Part shown: one piece after another, positions 45,101-55,913 of the stretch
How positions within the stretch are numbered: position 1 is the stretch's first letter
How the letters are laid out: the number at the start of each line of letters is the position of its first letter
NCBI RefSeq assembly: GCF_947507565.1
Contig: NC_089185.1
Coordinates: 558,001 to 622,000 of the forward strand
From: Oscarella lobularis
Taxonomy: Eukaryota > Porifera > Homoscleromorpha > Homosclerophorida > Oscarellidae
Reading direction: 5' to 3'
Length of the DNA: 64,000 bases
Made by a program: the position numbers and the translations under genes
The notes under the pieces: model-generated
Seen by the model: the letters and a program-made list of their open reading frames with translations, nothing else
Database searches by the model: none
Told to the model about the DNA's origin: nothing

Positions 45101-48100
45101 TCAACAGGGTACAAGAGTGACCGTGGATTTGCCTTTTGATGCTGGCACTGTGAGAAAAGTCACTGTAGACGAAACTACGGCGAATATCGTTTCGAGGAGC
45201 GGTCAGAGCGTCGTCGTGACGCTCGGTCGCCCGTCGCGACAGGGCTCGTTTGTCGGCGACGTCGCCGTCGAAGCGAGCGGCGGAATCGTCACGAGAGCGA
45301 TGCGAGCGTTTACCTACGTCAGCGAGGGCGTTATATTCGACGTTAGACCGAAAGAAGGACAGTACGGCACTCGCGTCACTGTCACCGGAGAAAATTTTCT
45401 CGGTGGCGGGTCGAGAATTGAATCGGCGACATTTGCCGGATTGACGTCGCGTGTCGTCAATTACACGAGCACGTCGGTCGAAGTGGTCATAACGGGAAAG
45501 TCGATCGTCGAGACGACGGGCGACGTCGCTCTCACTTCGGATACGGGCTCAATGACGAGAAAGTTGCTCGCGTGGAAAGCCCTGGTGGTCGGATCGATTA
45601 GTAGCGTGACCCCGGCTATTGGTCAAATCGGCACCGTGGTGACGATTCAAGGAGCGCGATTGTTGGGCGGCGGGAAAACGATCGTTGCCGTCTATCTGTC
45701 TGGCATTAAAGTCGACCGAATCGTCTCCTACAACGATATAGTTGTTTCCGTTATTGCCGGCGATGGCGACAAGAACGCGAGCGTCATCGACCAGACCGGC
45801 TTCGTGCGAATCGTTTCAGACACGGGATCCGTCGTGGAGCGAGCAAGCGCGTGGACGTATCGACGACGAGGACAATTGACGAGCGTTGTGCCGCGCGAGG
45901 GTCAGCGCGGAACGCTTGTCACTCTACGGGGCACCGATTTACTAGGTCAGGGGAAGTCGGTTCGCGTGCTGCTCGGTCAACGAGAGGCGCTAAACGTCGT
46001 GTCGCAGAACGAAAGCGTTATTATTGTGCGATCCGACGACGGAGTCAATATAACGGGAAAAGCGGAGACGATTCGAATTATCGCCGATACGGGAGCGTAC
46101 TTTGAGGCTCAATCGATTTGGACGTATAGAGAACCGGGAACGATTTCGTCCGTTTATCCAGACGGCGGGCAGACGGGTACGGAAATTGTTATCGACGGCA
46201 CGAATCTGCTGTGTTCGGGAACGTCAATCAGCTCGGCGAGTGTCGGTGGAACGGTCGCGTCGGTTCTGAGTGCGGATAATTCGCGCGTCGTCATTGCCGC
46301 CGGTTATCGAAGTACGGCGAGCGGAACGCCGGTCGATATTCGTCTCGTAGCGAACACCGGTGCCGACGTCTCGCTTTCGAAAGCGTTTACTTATCGGACT
46401 CCCGGTCAGATTGCGAACGTCGAGCCGAGAGCTGGCGTCGAAGGGAGTCGGGTTGTGATTAGTGGGACCGAGTTGCTTGGATACGGCAGGACGTTGAAGT
46501 CGGTTACTCTGGCCGGCGTACGCGCCACCGCTTCGTTTTTCAATACGTCGCGCGTCGAAGTGATAGCCGGAAGTAGCGGTCGGCAAGCTCTCAGGGGTCC
46601 GCTGATAATTACGTCATCATCCGGGGCGATGGTAACGTCTTCGATTTGGTTTTATATCGCACCGGGAACGATTAGTCGAATCGATCCTGTCGCGGGACGT
46701 CGTGCCGGCGAATACGTAACCCTTCGCGGATCGAACCTTCTCGCCGGTGGAAGAACGGTGAAAGAAGTTCTAATCAATGGTGCGCGATCTGTAAACGCGT
46801 CGGCTCAAAGCCTAACGGAAATACGAGTCCGACTCGGTCCTCTTCCCACTCAGCCTGGAATAACCGGCGTCACTATCGTACTCGACACGGGCGCCACGTA
46901 TTCAAATTCCACGCGACTCTTTCGCTACGCTTCGGGCGGTGGCAGCGCGACGTCCGTTCGTCCGTCGCGCGGATACGGAAATGAAGTCGTCACCATAAGG
47001 GGAACGAAGCTGTTGAATGGCGGCAACGTGTCGTCGGTGCTACTTGCCGGCATCGATGCATCTAGTATCGTTTCGGCGAACGAAACGACTGTCGTCGTCG
47101 TCGCCGGCTCCGGTTACGACGTTACCGGCGACGTCGTGATTATTTCGTCGAATGGACTTATTTCTGGTCTTCACGACGGGTGGACGTATCTTCCTTTGTT
47201 GCGAGCGAACGCCGTTTCTCCTTCCCGAGGTCAAAATGGGACTTTAGTCGAAATAAGAGATCCGAAAATTGTCGAGTACTATCCGATTGAGAATGCAACG
47301 ATAGCCGGTATAGCGCCACGGCTAGTCAGCGAATCGGTCAACAAAACCGTTCAATCTGATCGTAACGAAACGATTCTGATTCGAGAAAACGTTCTCACGT
47401 TGGAAGCAGGACCGAGTGCGAGTCCAACGTCCGCAGGCGATATCGTACTTCGATCGCACCTCGGCGTCGATTTGATAATAGAAAAAGTCTGGTCTTACGT
47501 CACGCAACCTAGAATTCAAACCGTGGTTCCACGCAATGGATACTCGGGAACGCGAGTGACAATAACCGGCGTCAATTTACTCGGTGGCGGATCGAGAGCA
47601 GAGGTCGTGACCCTAGCTGGGGTAGAAACGACGATAACAAGTCAATATATAAGAAGCCCGAATTTATACGTCATCGTACTAACTGTCGGATCTCTTCCCA
47701 CTTCGTCTGGCAGCAGAAAAGGAGAAATTGTGATACGCGCTGACACTGGTGCAACTGTCGTCGAACGAACTATCGATTGGACGTACGTCGGTGTGAACGT
47801 CACATCGATTCGTCCCGGCGTAGGACGCCTTGGAACGAGAGTCACTATCGCCGGATTTTCTCTTCTCGCCGGCGGAACGAGTATCAGCAGCGCCACACTT
47901 TCTGGATCTCCAGCCACCGTGGCAGCAGGTGCGACGAATACTCAAATCGTCCTCGTCGCGCCGCAAGGCTCGCCGCCGCCGTCGTCATCGCCGGGCGATA
48001 TTATTCTCGTAATGAACACGGGAGCTCGAGTCGTGTTAAAAAATCGATGGACTTTCACCGACGCCGGCAACATCACTGTCGTCACTCCGTCGACGGGAAG

Positions 48101-51100
48101 AGAAGGAACCGAGGTCGTCATCAAGGGCGAAAATCTTCTCGGCGGCGGTGCGTCGGCAAGCGACGTGTATCTCGACGGAAGACGCGCCTTGAACGTCATA
48201 GTCAGTAGTGGCGAATACGTGCGCGTTGTCGCCGGCACCGGTCCCTTCCCTCTGTCGGGCGTCGCCGGTGGCGTGCGTATCGTTGCCGATACCGGAGCGG
48301 AGGTGAGCCGTGGGGCGAGTTTTACGTACGAAGAAAGCGGACAGGTTATTAGCGTGAATCCGAACAGCGGGCAAATCGGCACGCGCGTCGTTATCAAAGG
48401 AAAATTTTTCGTGGAGAAAACCGTGGACTACGTCAAATTGGCCGGCGTGCCAGCGACCGTTTTGAGTGCGAGCAGCGGCGAGGTTATCGTTCAGGCTGGG
48501 CTGCCAGCTCGGCTCGATAGTTTTAGCGGAGACGTCGAGGTTCGTTCCGACAGCGGAGTCATAAGTCGATACTCGTCGTTTACGTACGACGTCGTCGGTC
48601 GAATTGATACGGTAACGCCTTCGGCTGGACAGCTCGGCACGGCGGTTACGATCACCGGTCTACGATTGGGCGGCGGCGGGTCTGTAAGTGCCGTCCGTTT
48701 CGGAGACGCGGACGCGACGCTGATCAGAAAGAGCGACAGTGAAATCGTTCTTCAAAGTGGAAAAAACGACGTCTTGGGAAGGACTAATATTACCATCGTT
48801 TCGTCTACGGGAGCTCAGGTGATCAGAGTTAACGGTTGGGAATTCGTCAAGCCGAGTACAATAACCGGATTCAGTCCGTCGCAAGGCCGCTACGGCACTC
48901 GCGTTACGATCAGTGGAAGCGGTCTCGTCGACGTTACCAATGTTACTCTAGCTGGCATTCCTGCAACGGAAATTGAAGAATATTTGAATCGCGTCGAGGT
49001 GAGAGCCGGCGACGGCGTGGAAAGTATGTCGGGTCCCGTGGTCGTTACGTCCGCGTCGGGGGCTAAAGCAGTTACGACTCAGCAGTTTGCTTACACTAAA
49101 CGAGGACAGGTTGGCGCTCTTATTCCCCCTGAAGGCGTGACTGCAACGCAAGTCAATATCTCTGGAAACAATTTTCTCGGTGGTGGGGCTAAAATAGTAA
49201 AGGCGACGTTAGGCGGAATCGAAGCTCTGAAAATTGTCAGTTCTTCACAGTCGTTCGTTGTCGTAGAGGCTGGATTCAACGACGACGGCGAGCCGAAGGA
49301 CGACGTCGATCTGTATCTTGAGTCGGATTCTGGGGCGATTACGTACAGCGCGTCCGCTTGGTCGTACCTGCCCTCCTGCAAGGGAAATCAATTCGGCAAT
49401 AACGTGAGCAATTGTCGAGATTGCGACAGACGATGCAAACGTTGCTTTTCGTTTGGAAACGACAATTGTCGCGAATGTCGAAATTTCACCGACGGAAACT
49501 TTTGCGTCGATTTCTGCCCGAAGTTTGCTAACGGCAGTACGTGCGTGGACAAGTGCGAGACGTTTCAGTACGAGAAGCGCGTCGAGAGTGCCAACACGAC
49601 CTATTGCTTGCCGTGCGACCCGCTGTGCGATCCGCGGACAGGCTGCTTCGGTGAAAGCGCCTCGGATTGCAATGCATGTAGCGAAGTGTCAGACGACGGC
49701 GTTTGTCGAAGCGAATGCCCGGTGAACAAGTATGCCGATTCAGATCGAAAATGCCAACCGTGTCACAGCGAGTGCCAACAGGGCTGCGACGGGCCCAATC
49801 CGACTGATTGCGTCAATTGTGCTCATTTTAGTTTTACGACTTTCCAAGGCAATTCGCGGGTGACTGAGTGCCTCGCTGAATGCGATGCCGATCGCTTTTA
49901 TCGAGATGGTAACCAATGCTTGCTGTGTGACAACGAATGTCGAGGAGGTTGCGCAGGCACTCGAAATGACCAGTGTGACAACTGCCGTACCTACCAACTA
50001 GGAAATCAATGCGTTGCTGATTGCAAGCAGGCAGGTTCGTACTTCGCTACTGAGAACGGCACCTGTACTCCTTGCAATCAGTTCTGCAATCTAAACTTCA
50101 GCTGCACTGGACCGAGCAATCGAGAATGTTTGCAGTGTGCCACTTATTCGATGTACGTGAACGACGAGCGAGTCTGCCTGGCGAGTTGTCCTCTGAACTT
50201 CTACGAGGAGTCTTTTGTGTGTTTACCGTGCAACGCGCAGTGCACCAACGGATGCAAGGGACCGCTTCCAAGTCAGTGCATTTCGGAGAACGCCGGCGCG
50301 TTTGAGGCCGGCGTGGGAACGATAGCCGTCGTTGTGACGGTGTTGGTTCTTTTGCTCGTAGTCGCCATCGTCGTTCCTCTGTGCTTTTGGAAAAAGGCGC
50401 GGAAGGCCGGATATAGTTTGTCGTCGACAGGCGGCGAGCTTTATTTGCACCCTACGGAAACTGACGGTGGACGCGAGCTTGGCGTCAAAGAGACGAAAAT
50501 AGACTCGGCCGAACGGCCTACAAGTTCACTAGAACTTCTCGAGGGTGAAGATGGTGAAGAGCAATACACCGACATGGGCGTTTCAGACGAGTTGAGATAC
50601 ACTGACATGGGAGGACATGCAAATGTGGAGCCAGAACTTTACGAAGACACCGAAGCGGACAACAATAGGACGAAGGCACCACCAGGTGCCGCTGCACCAG
50701 CGACTCCGACGTTTAGAGTGCCGCCGCCACCTGAAGAGGAGGAAATGTACGAATCAGTTGATTTTAAAGACGATATGAAGAGGCCAAAGTCCACCGTTTC
50801 GGCGAGTGCAATATCTGCCGGGAAAAAACAGACCGTTGCGAAGTCTGTCAGTGCACTCCCTTTGAAGTCTGGGCCGCCTCTTCCGTCAAGAGAACCAGCC
50901 GAACCGGTGCCTGGTCTTCCTCCACGAGGATCTCGGCCTCAGTCTCCCTTATCTTCTGTTCCCACATCGCCCGCGCGAGACGACGCACCTCTGTTACCTC
51001 CGCGCAGCTCAAGACCTCCGGAGAACGCACCTGTGTTACCTCCCCGCAGCTCAAAACCTCCAGCGGCTCCGCTTTTAGACGACGAGGATTTGTATGAAGA

Positions 51101-51119
51101 TTGCAGCGTTCCACAGTGA
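42106..51119 (+). CDS. Giant receptor: 26 IPT/TIG repeats, furin-like repeats, membrane span, phosphotyrosine tail
   Basis: Three exons (42106-42469, 42525-44000, 44053-51119), 2968 residues; the last exon is 7.1 kb. Signal peptide MIFPDVALLVLAFLGLLGSARG. I count 26 IPT/TIG repeats of about 90 residues, each opening with a GQxGTxVTIxGxNLLGGG-type motif. Residues from about 2386 to 2690 are Cys-rich furin-like/growth-factor-receptor repeats (for example CQPCHSECQQGCDGPNPTDC). One span follows near 2700-2725 (VVVTVLVLLLVVAIVVPLCF), then a 240-residue tail with two YTDM sites (YxxM, PI3K-SH2 type), ELYEDTE, MYESVDF and DLYEDCS, and Pro-rich SH3 ligands (LPPRSSRPP, LPPRSSKPP). There is no kinase domain. 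IPT repeats occur in plexins, MET and fibrocystins, but this combination matches none of them. Confidence 0.88.
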
Positions 51120-51243
51120 AGGTACTGTTGTGCTGGGTTTGCAAGAAAACCGATAAGCTGATCATTCTTTTCTTTGCTTTTTTATGTTTGTATTTTTTCA
51201 TTTTCTGTATCTTTTTTCTAGCAGAGCTATCCACTGTGGACAT

Positions 51244-52202
51244 TCAGTCTTCGGGGTATACTTCACGCAGCGAACTGTTTGGCAGGTATTGAGTACCATC
51301 AAACGAATCAAAAAAATCTTCAACTTCATGATGATTGATCTAGACAGTAAGAGACCAAAAGTGTTAGACCGCTCCCAGAGAGCGACCCATCATTACCTTC
51401 GTATTTGCTATGATTTCAATATTCTCTTGAGGTACATACGTCTCTTGGCCATCGGGGCGATCTCTCTTGTCGACCAAAATGGCATAATTGGGCTGTTGTC
51501 GCCACTGCTGCAAAGTAAGGTAAATATTTCCCCCCCGAAAAATTTGAAAGAAACGACCCCCTCTCTACCGGCTTGTCCTGCGGATGATTCATCCGAAGCC
51601 AAAACTCCGGAGCCTTGGCATATTCGTCCCAGCCAACTATAACGCCCCGATATCCCCACCTCTTGTGCCGTATAACCTGTCCGACCCGATAGAGCACGCG
51701 CGACGATCTCGTTCGGGGCGCGCGCGACGCGGCGAAGTGTTCGTCACGTGGCGACGGTCGCCACGACTGTTTCCCGTGTTGCCGCTCCAAATCGAAGTTC
51801 ATCTTCAAGACTTCGGTCGCCGGCGACGTCTCTGGGTCGCGCTCGTTTTCGTCGTCGATTTCCGTGACGGCGTCGACGTGTCGCGGACGAGATTTCGACG
51901 TTGTCGTCGTCTTCGTCGTTCGTTTCGTCGGTTTCTTCTTCGTTTGCAGCGATTTCAACCATTTCTTCCAGCTCTCGGCGTCCGATAGGCTGAGAAACCA
52001 ATTCGATGTTCGCTCCTTGTACTTCTCTATTGTCTGACCGAATCTGCGTAAAGAATCTCTTTTACTATCATCAGGCAGACGGCGGATCTGACGTTTGTAG
52101 AAGCTTTGTTCGTTCACTGGCCGACGGCGTCATCCAGTGAGATATCAGAAGCTGTGCGGGCAATACGGACAGAAGAATGAGCAATTGGACGGCGGGCTGC
52201 AT
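51244..52202 (-). CDS. YccV/HspQ-domain protein, like the C-terminal part of FBXO21
   Basis: At least four exons. The YccV domain reads YRVGQVIRHKRWGYRGVIVG, then WLRMNHPQDKPQWRQQPNYA and ILVDKRDRPDGQETYVPQEN. The last exon (HEVEDFFDSFDGTQYLPNSS, then LREVYPED) matches what follows YccV at the end of FBXO21. There is no F-box: the N-terminal half is basic and Thr/Lys-rich. The ATG at 52202 gives a hydrophobic start (MQPAVQLLILLS) that joins in phase to IRRLPDDSKRDSL if an intron of about 80 bases is removed; this join is my least certain one, and the true start may differ. The gene is convergent with the giant IPT receptor. Confidence 0.65.
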
Positions 52203-52357
52203 AGCAGCAGCAGGCCTCTGCAAGCGATGACGTGTCTCTAAGAAGTTACAGTCCGGGACTTTGTTGCCAAGACTTTGGCAGGCGTTTCTCCCGAAATTTC
52301 TTGTTACAAGCGCTGCTTTTGAGCAGTTTGACTCTTTGAGACTACTCCGAACATCTG

Positions 52358-54615
52358 ATGAGAAAATCAGGCAGGAATATACTTGTGTATCGGCTTTCGG
52401 GATCTTATCTTCTAACGACCACCTCAGATCGGCTACTAAAGAGCTTGTCTCCACGATCCGGTGTAAAAGCGGCTGTTTCAAAGCCGGCTAGTGGAACAAA
52501 AACGAACGGTACGACACGAAAACTACGGACTTCCATCAATAGAGGTTTTTCAGAAGAAGAAGGGCTTACTTCTGCTTTGGCTTGTCTCGCCGAGAAAGAA
52601 AAATGGGAGCCGCTCCTGCGAGCCAAGGATAATCTTCTCAGACAAAAAGACCTCGTGATTGAAAGGTTTGAATACGTGGGAAATTATTTTCTTTCTCGAG
52701 GGTCTGAGCTCTTGCAGGCAGCGGGTGACCATTGACAAAATGCGCACCGAAGTGCATCTAATGGAGGGAGAATTGAATCGAGCATATATGGCAAATTCAC
52801 AGGATGATCTCTGGGCAGTTCAGATCCAAGTGAGCAAAGCCTATCGTTGATTCTATGATAACCTTGTCCCTAGGTTAACCTTTAGGCTAGCTTTGCTCCT
52901 AGGTCACGATTTTGCCTGTTTGATTTTGTAGGAACAACAGTGTGAAGCTGCCGCACTGAAAGCTCGTCTTGCTGAACTAGAAATCGCCAAGAAGCGCGAA
53001 GTGAAGGCGTTGAGCAAAACGCTTGGGCAAGCCATAGTACGACCTTCTATATTGTAAATGAGTATCAGATTTAGAAAAACAGAGGTGGAATTGCAGGAGA
53101 CGGTTCAAACGTTCAAGCATGATGTCATAGCGTTGAAGGATAAGGTGCGTGGATTCTGAAAACGTTGGACGGTAATTGCAGTGTAGTTACAGGTCGAAGA
53201 AAGGGATCGGGCTTGTAGCATTTTATTAGAGGAAAAGGCTTTCTTGGAGCGAGAATGCAATGAGATCAAGTACGTAAATCTACCAAATCTACATGGGGTT
53301 TTTTTCTATGGTCACCAGAGGAAAGCTTCGTGACTATGAGTCGTACGTTGTAAAATTGCCTTCGCAAGAAGAAAACGAAGCGCTGAAGGAAGAAGTATTA
53401 AAACTTCGCTCTGAAGTAGATCAATTGGCAGCGGAGACGTCGACACTAAGGAAGAATCTTGATAAATCCCAAGAAGATGGAGAAACAAAAGTCTGACAAC
53501 GATGCGTACAAATTCTGACAGAGACGTTTATTTGATTAATATAGAACAGTGAAATTCAGAAGCTTCGCGACCAAATTTCAGCTTTGCTTCCTGAAGGGTA
53601 ATTTACTGCTATGAAAACTCTCTTGGACTAATTTGCGTGTAGAGCCCAAGCAAGAGACTCTGTTATTCAGACGTCATCTGAATCCCTAGTTGCTTTGCGA
53701 GTTGAAGCAGAACGAGACCACCTTCAGAAGGTTTTTCATTATTACGAAACGAAAAAGCGGTTTCTTACAGTGTACGAAATTCAGGTTCTCGCTGAAAAGG
53801 AAGCGCAACACCAGGCTCAAGTTGAAAAGTTGAAAAGATTGTTTAAGAAGCGTCACGGAGACGTCGTGAATAAGCTCAAGATTCAGCTTCAAGACGTTCA
53901 AAGACAGGAGCAGATGCTTCGAGAGCGGCTTCAGCAAGAAGAGGCAAAGATGTTCTCCAAGAGAAAGTGATGTGTCGACTAGTTGTGATTTTTTGCAGGA
54001 CACTGTGTCTAGCATGAGATTGTCGGTGGCATCAGCTCAGGAAGAGAGAAGCAAAAGCAGAGCTTCTATTACTATGGTACCGACGTTATTTTCAAATAAA
54101 TAAGACCTTATTTCTTTTGTGTAGCTCACTGAACATAATCAGCAATTACTCGAAGAAGTTCTCACGTTGAAAGATCAAATTAAACTGGTTTGAGCATTTT
54201 ATATTGAACGTGTTCATCTCTGCTTACTCTTTTTCTTAGCGAGAGTCGGAGTTTGATGCTCGGGCACACAAAGTGTCGTCCCTGTCGTCGAGACTTCACG
54301 GAGTGACACGTGCTTGTATCAAGGATATGCAAGCCGTCGTGGATTGCTATTTAGGATACAGGGAAGGAAAAGAGCCTGATATAAGCAAACTCCTCGGAGT
54401 CAATTCTCCAAGTTTGTTCTGAACGTATTGCCTCTCTAATCCTAATTGTTTTTCCAGTTGACGATGATGATCAAGAGGAGTGCGAGGACCTGCTGGCAGC
54501 CAATCAGCAGCTGCTGGATGAAATGGAAGAAATACGAAAAGACGTTGATCGAGTTCGAACTGCTCTATCAGATAAGTATGCCGAGGATATAGGAAAAAAT
54601 TGCCGGATACAGTAG
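52358..54615 (+). CDS. Coiled-coil protein, probably centrosomal or cytoskeletal
   Basis: About twelve short exons. The N-terminus is basic (MRKSGRNILVYRLSGSYLL, then a Ser/Thr/Lys-rich segment); from about residue 70 nearly everything is heptad-like coiled coil (EGLTSALACLAEKEKWEPLL, RVTIDKMRTEVHLMEGELNR, VEKLKRLFKKRHGDVVNKLK). It ends with LLAANQQLLDEMEEI and DKYAEDIGKNCRIQ. The order resembles CEP85-type centrosome proteins, but coiled coils attract false matches and I do not assign orthology. The start is the first ATG of the frame; an upstream exon is possible. Confidence 0.6.
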
Positions 54616-54763
54616 ACCTCACGAAGAGGGATTCCCTTTATGTTTTAGCCGCTTATACGCTATTCTCCGAAAGAACAGACTCTTTATAGTTTATATAAAT
54701 TTTTCGGCTCAAAGTTCGATTTGATTGCCCCTCCCCACGTAGCGCACGTGCAGACGACGAACC

Positions 54764-55855
54764 ATGGACACGCCTGCAAATAAGCCTTTTCTCGAACTCG
54801 ATGCCGTCCCTGATTTAGTTCGCCAGCTCTTTCCTGTCTCGTCCGTTAGCCAATGCTCTACTCTCGTCTCCTACGACGATCTCAATTTCGTCGTGGAGGC
54901 GACGCTCGAAAACGAACCGCAACAGCAGACGAGAAAATTCGTGCTGAAAGTCCTCAATCGGAGAGATTCCCTGCATGTGCCTCTCGTCGAAGGAATGAAC
55001 AGCATGATGGCGTTTCTTCACGATCAAGGCCTTCCGTGTCCCGTTTCCCTTCGCGGCCGAAACGGCGACCAAGTCATTTTACACGGATTGCCGCATCCGA
55101 ATTACAAAGCTGAGCCTGGAAGCAGCGATCTTCCGATGTATGCGGTTCGACTGCTCAGCTATTTGCCTGGCACTGTGCTCAATAGCTTGCCTCGCCAACT
55201 CGAAATCTATTTCAAAGTTGGAAAATTCCTCGGCGTTCTGTCGCGACATTTGGAAAATTTTCCGCCCAATCCTGCAATTCAAACGCGCGACTTCACCTGG
55301 GCTTTGACCCACGTCCTTGACTGCAAGTCACGCGTTAGCGTCATAAAGGAAACAGAGGAAAAGAAGCAGTTAGTCCTTGACGTCTTGAATGCATATGAAA
55401 AGAAAGTCGTTCCCACTTTTCAGTCACTACCTCGGACTTACATACACGGAGACCTCAATGACTATAACATATTATTGGAAAAAGTGGACGGCGATGATTA
55501 TGAAATTTCTGGCTTGCTGGACTATGGAGATGTCGTGTACAGCTACAGGGTGTGCGACATTGCTATAGCCATGGCATATGCGTGTATAGGCAAGGAGGAT
55601 CTCTTCTCTTTGCCTGGTAGTATTTTGGCTGGATATCAAAGCTCCTTTCCTTTGAGTGACGCCGAATTTGATCTTCTCTACTATTTGATGATTGCGAGAA
55701 TGGCTCAGTCTGCTACGATGGGGTCGTATGCGTATGCGCAGAATCCGGATGAGTATTTGCTAGTGCACGCTGCACCAGCGTGGAAAACGATGGCTCGACT
55801 CTGGGAAATTCCAAAGCACGAAGTGGAAGAAAAGTGGAAAGCTTACTTTAAATAA
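54764..55855 (+). CDS. HYKK: Hydroxylysine kinase (APH-like), copy 1
   Basis: One exon, 363 residues (human HYKK 373). Aminoglycoside-phosphotransferase-type kinase motifs are intact: the ATP-binding lobe includes RKFVLKVLNRRDSLH, the catalytic loop is YIHGDLNDYNILLE, and the metal-binding DFG equivalent is GLLDYGDVVYSYRVCD. HYKK phosphorylates 5-hydroxylysine with GTP, a step in the breakdown of collagen-derived hydroxylysine. A paralog with the same layout lies 5 kb away on the other strand. Confidence 0.88.
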   Translation: MDTPANKPFLELDAVPDLVRQLFPVSSVSQCSTLVSYDDLNFVVEATLENEPQQQTRKFVLKVLNRRDSLHVPLVEGMNSMMAFLHDQGLPCPVSLRGRNGDQVILHGLPHPNYKAEPGSSDLPMYAVRLLSYLPGTVLNSLPRQLEIYFKVGKFLGVLSRHLENFPPNPAIQTRDFTWALTHVLDCKSRVSVIKETEEKKQLVLDVLNAYEKKVVPTFQSLPRTYIHGDLNDYNILLEKVDGDDYEISGLLDYGDVVYSYRVCDIAIAMAYACIGKEDLFSLPGSILAGYQSSFPLSDAEFDLLYYLMIARMAQSATMGSYAYAQNPDEYLLVHAAPAWKTMARLWEIPKHEVEEKWKAYFK

Positions 55856-55913
55856 CAGATAAATAACACGTGTGCTTTTGCGCGTGCCGAGCGTGCGTGT
55901 TAGTGAAATTGCC

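Noticed and set aside
44053-49380. Regularly spaced similar motifs as a CRISPR-like or satellite array
   Set aside because: The period is about 270 bases and the similarity is at protein level; they are IPT domains.
43441-49381. Many long antisense frames opposite the IPT receptor
   Set aside because: They are shadows of a GC-biased repeat-coding strand; their sequences are Arg/Ser-rich and without domains.
54764-55855. HYKK copies as antibiotic-resistance aminoglycoside kinases of bacterial origin
   Set aside because: They align along the whole length with animal hydroxylysine kinases, including the GLLDYGDVVYSYRVCD block.
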